A stretch of DNA of 64,000 bases from Dehalococcoidia bacterium (GCA_030615035.1 JAUXAC010000002.1:38327-102326); one strand, 5' to 3'; shown: positions 25,777 to 35,078, numbered from the stretch's first letter. Numbers and translations are program-made. Notes: generated from the sequence alone by a model not told the origin.

Positions 25777-26688
25777 ATGAAGTTCCTTAAGGGTCTGGCT
25801 ATCAGTATTTTGACTTTGCTCCTTTTCCTGTCTCTGGGTGTGTTTGGCACGGTGTATATGCTGAATAATACTCTGCTTAATCCGGACTTTGTCGTCGCTC
25901 AGGTGGATAGGCTCGATGTAGCTTCGCTGACAAGAGAAGTAACGGAAGGGCAGATTGGAGGGCAATTACCATCTGAGGTGGGGTTCTTGGAAGAAGCTAT
26001 GTATGATGCTATCGCTGAAAACGAACCGTGGCTAAAGGAACAGGTAAACGCCGGGATCTACTCTTTCTATGATTTTTTGTTGGGGAAAAGTGAAAAACTG
26101 AGCATGATAATATCACTGGAACCATTGAAGGAAAGTTTGAGAGACAGCCTGAGGCAGGCTTTTATGCAGGATATACCTCCAGAGCTTTCCGGCTTATCCC
26201 CAGCTCAGATAGAGCAGTATTTTAATCAGTATTATCAGGAATTTTCGGCACAAATACCATCAACATTTGAGTTAGATGAAAGTATACTGCCCCCGGAAAT
26301 TATGGCACAGCTAATGCAGGCAAGACAGTATATCGGCTACGCCCAGACCTATTACTACCCATTGATTGGCTTCATGGTGCTGCTGGTAATTCTTATTATT
26401 CTTTTACACCGCAATGTAAAGGGCGCCACCCGCGGGTTGGGTATAACTTTTTTGATTTACGGGATTCTTGAGTTTGCCGGCGTTTTCGCTACTAAAAATT
26501 TTCTCCCGACAAATCTGCCACTGCCGGATATACCGCCGTCTCTCCAGTCATGGCTGACGGGATTTATTGTCGACTTTGTTGCGCCCATGCAGACTTTCAG
26601 CATTGGGCTTATGGCAGCGGGGGCAGCCTTGATTATTGTCTCTATCGTCTATCCGCGGCTGCGGCGGGTGGAAGAGGTGGAAGAATAG
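25777..26688 (+). CDS. Membrane protein of unknown function
   Basis: A 303-residue protein with one N-terminal membrane helix (residues 5-30), an external or soluble segment rich in acidic and Gln residues (30-185), and three C-terminal helices around 190-215, 220-240 and 265-292. The start has TTGGAGGT at the right distance. I recognise no catalytic motif. The layout resembles sensor-like or envelope-maintenance proteins, but that is only topology. It converges with and overlaps the end of the next gene by 40 bp. Confidence 0.8.
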   Translation: MKFLKGLAISILTLLLFLSLGVFGTVYMLNNTLLNPDFVVAQVDRLDVASLTREVTEGQIGGQLPSEVGFLEEAMYDAIAENEPWLKEQVNAGIYSFYDFLLGKSEKLSMIISLEPLKESLRDSLRQAFMQDIPPELSGLSPAQIEQYFNQYYQEFSAQIPSTFELDESILPPEIMAQLMQARQYIGYAQTYYYPLIGFMVLLVILIILLHRNVKGATRGLGITFLIYGILEFAGVFATKNFLPTNLPLPDIPPSLQSWLTGFIVDFVAPMQTFSIGLMAAGAALIIVSIVYPRLRRVEEVEE

Positions 26689-27344
26689 ATAACACCTCCC
26701 CCCACCCCACCTGAAACCACCGCTCCTGCGACTGCTCCCAGGATGCAGAATGTGGTCGCATCATACCAGAAGCCCTGTGGGAAGAGCATTATCAGGTAAT
26801 CTTTGGTCGGGTCTAGCCGCCACAGCTCGTTGGCGAAGCTGATAAAGTGAAATTGCAAGAATAGCTGGTCAAAGTTCAGTAATGTCCCCAGCCCCAGGGC
26901 CAGCATCAGCGCTAGGGTTAGACCGCTCCCCCCAACCAGCCCCCATGCCAGTTGTCGCTGGTCTTTCCGCCATAGACTGACCCCGGCATAGCCTAAAGCA
27001 TAAATCAGTGTCCCTAGTAAAACCCAGTAGTCCAGCCAGACCAATCCCTTGACATCCCTGAGGTGAGCCACCTCTCGCTGATTAAATAAGGTAAAAGGCT
27101 CGCCGTCTTTTATCACAGTAAGGCTGATATACTCCTCATCGGAGTTGAAATACCGAATCAGCCCGGTGGCTGCCTTCTTTAGCTCTGGCTGGGCTAAGCC
27201 CGTCGTCTGGCCGACATTATATTTCTCAAAGCCATATCCATACAGCCCGATACTGTTTACCGCCCCGCAAAGGCTGGCTGTCAGCAGCAGCAAAGGCAGG
27301 CACAATATAAATAGCCCTCTAGCAGCAATACCAGGAATCCTCAA
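26649..27344 (-). CDS. TIGR01906/DUF1461 family membrane protein
   Basis: A 231-residue integral membrane protein. An N-terminal helix is followed by an extracellular segment with the family pattern LIRYFNSDEEYISL near residues 61-74 and LFNQREVAHLRDVKGL near 84-99, then helices near 105-120, 130-150 and 190-220. The family is found in Firmicutes and Chloroflexota and has no known function. The C-terminal end is read through the 3' end of the convergent gene. Confidence 0.75.
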   Translation of the reverse strand: MRIPGIAARGLFILCLPLLLLTASLCGAVNSIGLYGYGFEKYNVGQTTGLAQPELKKAATGLIRYFNSDEEYISLTVIKDGEPFTLFNQREVAHLRDVKGLVWLDYWVLLGTLIYALGYAGVSLWRKDQRQLAWGLVGGSGLTLALMLALGLGTLLNFDQLFLQFHFISFANELWRLDPTKDYLIMLFPQGFWYDATTFCILGAVAGAVVSGGVGGGVIYSSTSSTRRSRG

Positions 27345-27450
27345 TTTTATCTCTCGATTAGCAGTTATTCAGATTTTACACCGTTAGGGCTAAAAAGCAT
27401 AGTGTCATCTACCTCACCCCCTTTATCTCCTTGTTCTTGGCTAATGATGT

Positions 27451-27552
27451 GGGGGTGTTTAAGAGGGGCGTTAGCCCCTCTTCTCAGAATCTTCCCCTTC
27501 CCCTATCAAGGGGAAGGGGATACAGGGGATAGGGTTACCTGATAAAAACCTA
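27451..27552 (+). repeat. Interspersed double-stem-loop repeat, copy 1
   Basis: Starts GGGGGTGTTTAAG. The first hairpin is GAGGGGCGTTAGCCCCTC and the second CCCCTTCCCC...GGGGAAGGGG, then a tail ATAGGGTTACCTGATAAAAACC. It lies in the leader between the DUF1461 gene and dnaE. It matches other copies at 31217, 35314, 39874, 40834 and 50014, and inverted copies at 35163, 39069 and 47145. Confidence 0.85.
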
Positions 27553-27616
27553 AAAAAGAATACTCCAAAAACCAGCCCTGTGTTATAATTATTTTAACGC
27601 TGAGCTAGAGGGGGCG

Positions 27617-30600
27617 ATGTTTACTCACCTCCACGTCCATACCGAATATAGTCTGCTTGATGGCATGTGCCGCATCCCGCAACTGGTATCACGAGCCAGA
27701 GAGCTGGGTATGGACAGTCTGGCTATAACCGACCACGGCGTGATGTACGGCGTGATTGAGTTCTACCAGGCAGCCAGAGAGGCCGGGATAAAACCTATTA
27801 TCGGCTGCGAGATTTATATCGCTCAGGGCAGTCGCTTCAGTCGCAGTCCCGGAGATAAAGACAATTACCACTTCATTCTCCTCGCCAAAAATCAGACTGG
27901 GTACCAAAATCTCATTAACCTCACTACCAAAGCTCACCTTGAGAGTTTCTACTACAGGCCGAGGGTAGATAAAGAACTTCTGGAGCAATATCATCAGGGT
28001 CTTATTGCTCTTACCGGCTGTATCGGTGGCGAGATTCCCCAGCTTATCCTCGGCGGACGCCTCCAGGAGGCAAAACAAACTGCCCTGTGGTACAAGCAGA
28101 CATTTGACGATTTTTACCTGGAGATAGAGAGGCACCCTATCCCTGAGCTTGAGCAAATAAACCAGGCTCTTATTGCTATGAGCAGTGAGCTTGATATTCC
28201 CCTGGTGGCAACCAACGATGTCCACTATATAAATCGTGAGGATGCCTCACCTCACGACCTGCTGCTATGTATTGGCACTAATTCTTCCATCTATGATGAC
28301 AAGAGATTGAAGTTGGCTGGCGACTTCTTCTACCTGAAGAGTCCGGAGGAGATGGCAGAGCTTTACCGCGACATTCCTCAGGCAATGGAAAACACCGAAC
28401 GTATTGCTGAGATGTGTAACCTTGAGCTCGAGTTTGGGCGCCTCTATCTGCCGGAGATAGAGCTACCTGAAAATAAAACTGCTGACCAGTTTCTGGCTGA
28501 CCTCTGCCATGAGAATCTGCCCCATTGCTACCCCCAGCCTACCCCGGAGATAAAACAGCGGCTTGACTATGAGCTGGAAGTAATAAAGCAGACCCAGTTT
28601 GCCAACTACTTCCTTGTTGTCTGGGATATAATCTCATTTGCTAAGAAGCGCAACATTCTGTTTGGTGTTAGAGGCAGTGCTGCTGCCAGCATTGTCCTTC
28701 GCTGTCTGGGTATCACTGCGGTTGACCCTATTGAAAACAAGCTGGTCTTTGAGCGCTTTCTCAACCTGGAACGTCAGGAGTTGCCAGATATAGATTTGGA
28801 TTTTCAGGATGACCGTCGTGACGAGGTCATCGCCTATGTATCGCAGAAGTACGGGCAAGACCACGTTGCCCAGATTATTACCTTTGGCACACTGGGCGCT
28901 AGGGCAGCCATCAGGGACGTGGGTCGGGCACTGGGCATGCCCTATGGCGATGTTGACCGCGTCGCCCGACTGGTCCCCTATTCACCGACTATGACCCTGG
29001 CTCGAGCCCTGGATGAGAATAACGAACTCAAGAATATTTACCATGAAGATGCCGTAGTCCGCAATCTGGTTGACTCAGCCAGAAGGGTGGAAGGTGTTGC
29101 CCGCCATGCCAGCACTCATGCTGCTGGCGTCGTTATCTCTAGAGAGCCTCTCACCAGGTATGTACCATTGCAATTGGGCAGCAAGGTTAGTGGCCAGGAA
29201 TCGGTTATGACCCAGTTCTCCATGGGAAATATCGCCCAGATTGGTCTTCTAAAAATGGACTTCCTTGGTCTGGCTAACCTTACTATCTTGGGTAAGGCAA
29301 AAGAGATTATCTACCAAAACCACAGTGTTGATATTGACCTGTACAATATTCCGATGGGTGATGTCAAAACATTTGACCTGCTGTCATCAGGGGAAACTAC
29401 CGGCGTGTTTCAACTGGAGGGGGCTGGTATGCGCCGCTATATCAAGGAACTTAAACCAACCACCTTCAGCGATATTGCTGCCATGGTGGCTTTGTATCGC
29501 CCCGGACCTATGGAGCATATCCCTACCTTCATCAACGCCAAGCAAGGCATTGAACCCATCCGCTATCCCCACCCCGCCCTGGCCAGCATCCTTGAGGAAA
29601 CCCATGGTGTGATTGTTTATCAGGACCAGGTGCTGTTTATTGTGCAGACCTTTGCTGGCTATAGCCTGGGACAGGCTGATGTCTTCCGCAAGGCAATGGG
29701 TAAGAAGATTCCTGAGGTTATGAAGAAGGAAAGGCGCAATTTTATTGCCGGGGCTAGGAAAAATGGATTCTCAGCCAGGGTAGCGGCTGAGGTCTTTGCC
29801 CTCATTGAGCCCTTCGCCGGCTATGCTTTCAATAAGGCTCACAGTGTGAGTTATGCCCTCATCGCTTATCAAACCGCCTATCTCAAGGCAAACTACCCGG
29901 CAGAATATATGGCTGCTTTCCTGATTATCCAGGCTGGTCAGCTGGAGAAGGTAGCCAGTGCCATTGCCGATTGCCGCCGCCTGGGTATTGCCGTACTGCC
30001 ACCGGATATAAACCGCAGTCAGGTTACCTTTTCTATAGAGAAGGACGGTGATGCTCCAGCCATCCGCTTTGGGTTGACCGCCATCAAGAATATAGGACCT
30101 GGGGCGGTAGAGCCTATCATTGCTGAGCGAAGTAAGGGAGGCGACTTTAAATCCATTGAAGACCTGTGCCGCCGTTGTGACCTGCGTGGTGTTAACAAAC
30201 GGGTGATGGAAAGCCTGATTAAGGCTGGGGCACTGGACTCTTTGGGCAGACGTGGCACTCTGCTCAACAACGTTAATCGTATCTTGTCTCTGGCGCAGCG
30301 GGAGCAACGTCTGCGGGAGACAGGGCAATCTACCATGTTCGACTTGTGGGGGGAGGCAATGCCAGTGCCTATGCCCAGCCTTGACCTGGAAAACGCTGAC
30401 ATTTCTGTCAGGGACAGGCTTGTCTGGGAGAAGGAGTTGATGGGGGTATATCTTTCAGAGCACCCATTCAGCTCGGTTGCCAGTGAGGTGGCATCGGGAG
30501 ATACCACTCTTTGTGGTCAGATTGATGCCGAGCTGGTCGGGCAAACTGTCATCGTTGCTGGCATGGTAGCCTCGGTTCGCCATCTCTTTACCAGAGATAG

Positions 30601-31138
30601 ACGTCCCTTTGTCAGCGCCATTCTTGAAGACCTTGATGGGCAAATTGAGGCTATGGTCTGGCCCAAGGTCTATATTGATACCGGTGACCTGTGGGAGGAG
30701 GGTAATATCCTGTTGGTTGAGGGTAAGGTAAGGCTGAGGGATGACCGGGTGCAGATAAGCTGTGATAAGGTGCGCCGTTACCAGCCGGCAGTCCCAGATG
30801 AAGAGGTTGTTGCTTCTCCACCTGAGGAAGTGTCGGTGGTAGCTGAAGAAACTACAGCCAGCACCACCCCTGCCGAAAGTCGCCGACTGGTAATCAGCCT
30901 CAGTCAGACCAGTGATGAAGAGATGGATAAAACCAATCTTCATAAATTAATTGCCGCTCTTAGGGACTTCCCCGGGCAGGATGCGGTAAAGCTAAGTGTA
31001 ACCAATGGGGAAAGGGTTATTAACCTCAGGCTGTCCAGCATATATATCAACTATTGCCCTGAACTTCACCAGCGGCTGGTAGAGCTGGTGGGAGAAGACG
31101 GGCTTAGGCTGGAGACGAAGGCTTTGAAGGAGAGTTGA
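27617..31138 (+). CDS. dnaE: DNA polymerase III alpha subunit
   Basis: The 1173-residue replicative polymerase. The N-terminal PHP domain starts FTHLHVHTEYSLLDG. The polymerase palm carries the catalytic aspartates in PDIDLDFQDDRRDE near residue 390, with the third in LLKMDFLGL near 545. Finger and HhH regions follow, and an OB fold (VIVAGMVASVRHLFTRD) lies near 975-995. No intein or frameshift is seen, and length is normal. GAGGGGG precedes the ATG and a TATAAT lies at 27584. The last ~120 residues are a weakly conserved tail after the OB fold. Confidence 0.97.
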   Translation: MFTHLHVHTEYSLLDGMCRIPQLVSRARELGMDSLAITDHGVMYGVIEFYQAAREAGIKPIIGCEIYIAQGSRFSRSPGDKDNYHFILLAKNQTGYQNLINLTTKAHLESFYYRPRVDKELLEQYHQGLIALTGCIGGEIPQLILGGRLQEAKQTALWYKQTFDDFYLEIERHPIPELEQINQALIAMSSELDIPLVATNDVHYINREDASPHDLLLCIGTNSSIYDDKRLKLAGDFFYLKSPEEMAELYRDIPQAMENTERIAEMCNLELEFGRLYLPEIELPENKTADQFLADLCHENLPHCYPQPTPEIKQRLDYELEVIKQTQFANYFLVVWDIISFAKKRNILFGVRGSAAASIVLRCLGITAVDPIENKLVFERFLNLERQELPDIDLDFQDDRRDEVIAYVSQKYGQDHVAQIITFGTLGARAAIRDVGRALGMPYGDVDRVARLVPYSPTMTLARALDENNELKNIYHEDAVVRNLVDSARRVEGVARHASTHAAGVVISREPLTRYVPLQLGSKVSGQESVMTQFSMGNIAQIGLLKMDFLGLANLTILGKAKEIIYQNHSVDIDLYNIPMGDVKTFDLLSSGETTGVFQLEGAGMRRYIKELKPTTFSDIAAMVALYRPGPMEHIPTFINAKQGIEPIRYPHPALASILEETHGVIVYQDQVLFIVQTFAGYSLGQADVFRKAMGKKIPEVMKKERRNFIAGARKNGFSARVAAEVFALIEPFAGYAFNKAHSVSYALIAYQTAYLKANYPAEYMAAFLIIQAGQLEKVASAIADCRRLGIAVLPPDINRSQVTFSIEKDGDAPAIRFGLTAIKNIGPGAVEPIIAERSKGGDFKSIEDLCRRCDLRGVNKRVMESLIKAGALDSLGRRGTLLNNVNRILSLAQREQRLRETGQSTMFDLWGEAMPVPMPSLDLENADISVRDRLVWEKELMGVYLSEHPFSSVASEVASGDTTLCGQIDAELVGQTVIVAGMVASVRHLFTRDRRPFVSAILEDLDGQIEAMVWPKVYIDTGDLWEEGNILLVEGKVRLRDDRVQISCDKVRRYQPAVPDEEVVASPPEEVSVVAEETTASTTPAESRRLVISLSQTSDEEMDKTNLHKLIAALRDFPGQDAVKLSVTNGERVINLRLSSIYINYCPELHQRLVELVGEDGLRLETKALKES

Positions 31139-31331
31139 AGAGAGGCAAAGCCTCTGAATATGTTTATAGGGAGTCTTAGAGGGACGAAGTCCCTCTTTGC
31201 TCTGGATTAATAATTTAGGGGTGTCTAAGAGGGGCGTCAGCCCCTCTTTTCAAAACCTCCCCCTTCCCCTTATTAAGGGGAAGGGGGATAAAGGTCGAAG
31301 ACTCTTCGAGGGGATAGGGTTACTAATAAAA
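31139..31331 (+). repeat. Composite of two interspersed hairpin repeats, copy 2
   Basis: Two units side by side. The first (31139-31198) has AGAGGCAAAGCCTCT and AGAGGGACGAAGTCCCTCT hairpins, matched in inverted orientation at 35225-35286. The second (31217-31331) is the main family: GGGGTGTCTAAGAGGGGCGT..., then CCCCTTCCCC/GGGGAAGGGG. The lead-in CTCTGGATTAATAATTT is shared with the copy at 39855-39990, so the repeat moved with flanking sequence. The first hairpins may also terminate dnaE transcription. Confidence 0.8.
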
Positions 31332-31403
31332 TTTAAAGAGGGTGAGGTAGACCTAGAAAACCCTTGCTCCACAGTGCTAGAATATGTAAAGGGGGAATCT
31401 GAG

Positions 31404-32183
31404 ATGCCTTCTGGTGACACACATAAAGGACACCGGAAAAGACTGCGGGAAAAGTTCATCAAGTCGGGACTGGCTGGCTTCCACGACTATGAAATTGTGG
31501 AATTGCTCCTGACCCTGGGTTCGCCCCGCAAGGACTGTAAACAGCCGGCGAAAGAAGCCATTAGAAAATTCAAGACTCTCCGGGGAGTCCTGGCTGCCCC
31601 TTCACAAGAACTACAGCAAATAGACGGGATTGGTTCTCATAGTGCCTTTGGCATCAAGCTGGTGCAGGAAGTAGCCAGAGAGTTTCTCAAAGAGAAAATC
31701 CTTGACAAGCCCTTTTATAAATCTTCCCGGGAGATTTTTGACTATCTCTACCACTCCATGCGAGACCTCAAGAAAGAGGTGTTCAAGGTCATTTATCTAA
31801 ATAGCCAGAACCAGGTTATCGAGACTGCCGACCTCTTTGAAGGCACGGTAAATGGTAGCTCTGTTTCCCCGCGTGAGGTTATGGAAGGTGCCATCAAACG
31901 TAGTGCCGTCTCCCTGATTTTTGTTCATAACCATCCTTCGGGCAACCCTGAGCCCAGCGCCAGTGACAAAGAGCTAACCAGAGAATTGGTCTATGCCGGC
32001 AAAATTATGCGGATTAGGGTCTTGGACCATATCATAATCGGCGAAAATAGATACTTTAGCTTTGCTGACGATGGGCTGATTGAGGAATATGAACTGGACT
32101 TCTTGAACCTGAAATTAAGAGGCACTTCCGAGGCGAAACGAAAGCTGTACAGGGCTAAACTATCTTCCCCCAAACATTATTGA
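31404..32183 (+). CDS. radC: RadC-family JAB-domain protein (UPF0758)
   Basis: About 259 residues. An N-terminal helix-hairpin-helix part (LTLGSPRKDCKQPAKEAI..., QQIDGIGSHSAFGIKL) precedes a JAB/MPN domain with the metal-binding HNHPSGNPEPSASD and the upstream EVFKVIYLNSQNQVI segment. The family is widely annotated as a DNA-repair protein, but its role is unproven and it is often tied to mobile DNA. ATG 31404 has GGGGGA nearby; the upstream in-frame extension is translated repeat and is not real. A paralogue with a PAS domain follows at 32354, so the pair arose by tandem duplication. Confidence 0.85.
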   Translation: MPSGDTHKGHRKRLREKFIKSGLAGFHDYEIVELLLTLGSPRKDCKQPAKEAIRKFKTLRGVLAAPSQELQQIDGIGSHSAFGIKLVQEVAREFLKEKILDKPFYKSSREIFDYLYHSMRDLKKEVFKVIYLNSQNQVIETADLFEGTVNGSSVSPREVMEGAIKRSAVSLIFVHNHPSGNPEPSASDKELTRELVYAGKIMRIRVLDHIIIGENRYFSFADDGLIEEYELDFLNLKLRGTSEAKRKLYRAKLSSPKHY

Positions 32184-32245
32184 TGCCTGAAGTGACAATC
32201 GGCACACCTTTTTGTTCGTAATCGTGTTAATTTCTGTCCAAAGTA

Positions 32246-32295
32246 TTGACAAATGTGCCATAATCTACTACAATTTACTTATATGCCAATTGGCA
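32246..32295 (+). promoter_or_regulatory. Strong promoter plus palindromic operator before the PAS-RadC gene
   Basis: TTGACA (32246-32251), exactly 17 bp, then TACAAT (32269-32274). The perfect palindrome TGCCAATTGGCA (32284-32295) covers the predicted transcription start and nearly matches the TGCCAAATGGCA beside the epimerase promoter. This points to a repressor binding both sites. The gene start lies about 60 bp downstream. Confidence 0.7.
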
Positions 32296-32353
32296 AAATA
32301 ATATAGCTCGGTAAAAGAGGCACTATTTAGAGTCTGTGTGTTGGGGGGGGGTG

Positions 32354-33589
32354 ATGGGGATAACTACAAAAGCTACATTACCAACATTGCGGAGGCGGGC
32401 AGCGGAGGCTGCGCTGCGGGAGTATGAGGAAAAGTATAGAAATCTATTCCAGCTGTCACGAGTTGGCATAACAACTTTAGACTTTAAGGGTGTAATTACC
32501 TCATGCAATCCCGCTGTTTACGATGTAGGGGGCTATTCTGAAGGTGAAATCGTCGGCAAACACTTCACCAAGATAGCACCCGTGAGATTAAGAGACATTC
32601 CCAAATTCTTAAAAGTATTCCATTCTATTATAAGAGGGAAAGTACCCGAACCTTTTGAAGTTACCTATAACCGTAAAGACGGCACCATCGGTTGGACCAA
32701 GATTCGTGTTAGTTTGCTGAAGGCAGGCAGTAGAAAAATAGGCATTCAAGTGCTTCAGAGAGACATTACCGAGCGCAGTCAGGCAGGTGACAATCTGGGA
32801 AAGACTTCAGACGAGGATAGGTCAAAAGAACAAGACCGCTTGGCATCGCTGCAGAAAAGGTTTGTCAGGTTAGGTTTTGATGCCTTGGAGGAGGAGGACG
32901 AAATTCGGTTGGTCTTCAGCCTTTGCCGGTACCACCCGGAGTGTGATGAAGAGATTGAAAAGTGCATCAAAAATTTCAAAGACCTCAGGGAACTTCTGTC
33001 AGCTTCTGAGGAAAAGCTGCAGCGAATTGGGATTTGCCCCCGTGGCGTCTTTGCTATCAGGCTTTTGCGCAAACTACCCGAAGAGGTTCTCAAGCAGAAA
33101 ATCCTTGAAAGGTCTGTTTATAAGTCCCCTCAAGAGATTTTTGACTATCTCCGCTACTCCATGCGAGACCTGGAGAAAGAGGTATTCAAGGTCATTTATC
33201 TGGATAAGCGGGACAAGATTATTGACACCGTTGACCTCTTTGAAGGGACGCTGGATAGCATCCCCATCCGTCCCCGCGAGATTATGGAAAGTGCTATTGC
33301 GCATAACGCCACCGCCTTGATTTTTGCTCATAATCACCCCACCGGCGACCTCGCCCCCAGCAGGACTGACAAACAGCTCACCAGGGAACTGGTCTTTGTC
33401 GGCATGATTATGCAGATTAAAGTGTTAGACCATATCATAATTGGTGAGGATAGATACTTCAGCTTTGCTGATGACAAACTGATTGAGAAATACGAAGATG
33501 ATTTCCTGAACCTGAGAATAAGGGCGGCATTTGATATTGAAGTGCAGCCACGGTTAGCCAAAATAGGCACTTTACCGAAAAACGGCTGA
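32354..33589 (+). CDS. PAS domain fused to a RadC/JAB domain
   Basis: About 411 residues with an unusual architecture. Residues ~25-140 form a PAS sensory domain (YRNLFQLSRVGITTLDFKG, GYSEGEIVGKHF, then IQVLQRDITER at its end). A linker of about 40 residues leads to a complete RadC-like part: a degenerate HhH region (LQRIGICPRGVFAIRLLRK), EVFKVIYLDKRDKII and the metal motif HNHPTGDLAPSRTD. The RadC half is a clear paralogue of the gene just upstream. A poly-G ribosome-binding site precedes ATG 32354. PAS domains usually sense redox state, light or ligands, so this protein may couple a signal to RadC activity. Confidence 0.85.
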   Translation: MGITTKATLPTLRRRAAEAALREYEEKYRNLFQLSRVGITTLDFKGVITSCNPAVYDVGGYSEGEIVGKHFTKIAPVRLRDIPKFLKVFHSIIRGKVPEPFEVTYNRKDGTIGWTKIRVSLLKAGSRKIGIQVLQRDITERSQAGDNLGKTSDEDRSKEQDRLASLQKRFVRLGFDALEEEDEIRLVFSLCRYHPECDEEIEKCIKNFKDLRELLSASEEKLQRIGICPRGVFAIRLLRKLPEEVLKQKILERSVYKSPQEIFDYLRYSMRDLEKEVFKVIYLDKRDKIIDTVDLFEGTLDSIPIRPREIMESAIAHNATALIFAHNHPTGDLAPSRTDKQLTRELVFVGMIMQIKVLDHIIIGEDRYFSFADDKLIEKYEDDFLNLRIRAAFDIEVQPRLAKIGTLPKNG

Positions 33590-34084
33590 GCCTTCCAGAT
33601 GGAGAAGGCGTTTCTTAACCTCTATTCCCCCACTGAAGCCCCCGAGCCCGCCACTGCTGGCTACCACCCGGTGGCAGGGGACAATAATCGGCAGGGGGTT
33701 TCTGCCCAGAGCCTGCCCTGCTGCTCGTAGCGCCTTCGGCTGCTTAATCTGCTCCGCCACCCAGGCGTAGCTTTTTGTCTCACCGTAGGGAATAAGCCGG
33801 GTTGTCTCCCATACCGCACGCTGAAAGGTGGTAGCCCTGGATAGGTCAAGCCTGTCAGGGAAGTTTACCCGGTGACCCCCGAAGTAAAGCTTGAGGCGCC
33901 GCACTAAGTCTGCGAACAGGCGAGGCGACCAGCTAGCCTGGTTTATACTATCACCAAGTAGCCGGCGGATTTCCTGGGCGGAGGGGTGGGGCAGGGTAGT
34001 GCGCAGTAGCCCCTTTGCTGAGCTCAGTATCCCCACCCAACCCAAATCAGTATTAAAGATAATGCAGTTTAGTTGCTGGGTCAT
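33572..34084 (-). CDS. ogt: Methylated-DNA--protein-cysteine methyltransferase
   Basis: A 170-residue suicide enzyme that removes O6-alkyl groups from guanine. The active site is IVPCHRV with the acceptor cysteine at about residue 137, preceded by the helix-turn-helix/arginine-finger region KALRAAGQALGRNP. The C-terminal GGLGGFSGG loop is typical. The N-terminal domain is short and weakly conserved, as in Ogt-type enzymes. It converges with the PAS-RadC gene, overlapping its end by 18 bp. Confidence 0.92.
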   Translation of the reverse strand: MTQQLNCIIFNTDLGWVGILSSAKGLLRTTLPHPSAQEIRRLLGDSINQASWSPRLFADLVRRLKLYFGGHRVNFPDRLDLSRATTFQRAVWETTRLIPYGETKSYAWVAEQIKQPKALRAAGQALGRNPLPIIVPCHRVVASSGGLGGFSGGIEVKKRLLHLEGSAVFR

Positions 34085-34105
34085 GGTACTGGACGGGTAA
34101 TAAAC

Positions 34106-34363
34106 TTATGCCTTACCCGGTTGGCGGCGACGCTGGAGATAGGCTGCCAGAACTATCAAAAGCATCCCCAGGATAATACTCACCACTATCTTAAGAAGCT
34201 CTGGTATATTCATGCTTAGAAAGAAGGCATAGGTATAGACGCCAGCCACATAGGCAAGGGCACGACTAATTGTATGTGCCCTGACCGGCTTCTGCTTTAC
34301 CGCCCGGAAAATAAGCCAGCCAAAGAAGGCCAAAGAAGCCAGTACCGCTACTGCTGTTAACAT
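34106..34363 (-). CDS. Small membrane protein (85 aa)
   Basis: 85 residues with three hydrophobic segments (about 3-18, 33-50 and 55-75) and a basic C-terminus (QRRRQPGKA). Its start lies four bases after the stop of the 58-aa membrane protein, and both follow the 170-aa anchored protein, forming a three-gene envelope operon. I recognise no family. Confidence 0.6.
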   Translation of the reverse strand: MLTAVAVLASLAFFGWLIFRAVKQKPVRAHTISRALAYVAGVYTYAFFLSMNIPELLKIVVSIILGMLLIVLAAYLQRRRQPGKA

Positions 34364-34367
34364 TGAT

Positions 34368-34544
34368 TTACCACCCTATATCTTCAAAATATTTGCTCAG
34401 AAAAGCGAACATACCCACGGTTAGTAACAGAGAAAGCAGTTTCCCTGCCTCGGACAGGAACTGTACATATTGTGCTGCCAGGTAACCAACACCGGATAGG
34501 CAGAACAGAATACCAAAACCGAATAATACATATTCTAACTTCAT
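34368..34544 (-). CDS. Small membrane protein (58 aa)
   Basis: ATG at 34544 with GGAG upstream starts a 58-residue frame (MKLEYVLFGFGILFCLSGVG..., then LLTVGMFAFLSKYFEDIGW) with two hydrophobic helices. It fits exactly between the anchored protein at 34566 and the 85-aa membrane protein, with a four-base gap to the latter. The codons and packing support a real gene of unknown function. Confidence 0.6.
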   Translation of the reverse strand: MKLEYVLFGFGILFCLSGVGYLAAQYVQFLSEAGKLLSLLLTVGMFAFLSKYFEDIGW

Positions 34545-34565
34545 ATAGCCTAAAAGCTCCTCAAA

Positions 34566-35078
34566 TTATCGGGGCGGAACCGGCGCCGGTTTTACTTGAT
34601 AGGGGATAGGGTTTATACGGACGATTATATTTCGTTCTATCTCTCCCCTCTTTATGATTACCGTGAACTCATAACTTTGCTCTGGAGGGATATCCTCTGG
34701 TAGAAGTTCTGTGGCATCTATAACCCACTCCAGTTGTCCTTCATCAAAGGCGGCTATCGCTATCGGCTCTGCTGCTAAATCACGCACCTTCTCCTGCATC
34801 CGCCACGCTGACACTTCAATATCAGCCGTGTAGCTTGAAAACTGGCGATTAGCCACTTCATAGCGGAAGAATGCCTTCTCACCCCGGTTTACTCCCGCTG
34901 ACCAGAACCTGTCCTGCCGCATCCAGACGTCGGGTTCTATTTTTTGCTCTCGTTCTCCAGCAGTTATATAAACGGTATCATAGATACCCATGTAGCCATC
35001 AACTATGAATATAGCGACAAGACCAAAAAAGCAGACCAGAGTCAGATAAAGGAATAAATTTCTTCGCTTGGTTGCCAT
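34566..35078 (-). CDS. Membrane-anchored extracytoplasmic protein of unknown function
   Basis: 170 residues: an N-terminal anchor (LFLYLTLVCFFGLVAIFIV after MATKRRN) followed by a soluble beta-rich domain (residues 30-160) with a Pro-rich end (KPAPVPPR). The domain's regular hydrophobic alternation suggests an Ig-like fold, but no signature is recognised. It is the first gene of a three-gene set with two small membrane proteins. The upstream region is filled with interspersed repeats. Confidence 0.65.
   Translation of the reverse strand: MATKRRNLFLYLTLVCFFGLVAIFIVDGYMGIYDTVYITAGEREQKIEPDVWMRQDRFWSAGVNRGEKAFFRYEVANRQFSSYTADIEVSAWRMQEKVRDLAAEPIAIAAFDEGQLEWVIDATELLPEDIPPEQSYEFTVIIKRGEIERNIIVRINPIPYQVKPAPVPPR

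Noticed and set aside
29771..30507. Two minus-strand frames of 160-185 codons inside dnaE
   Set aside because: They overlap an intact polymerase gene and show no family similarity.
31197..31403. N-terminal extension of the first RadC gene
   Set aside because: These codons are translated interspersed repeat; a good start with a ribosome-binding site lies at 31404.
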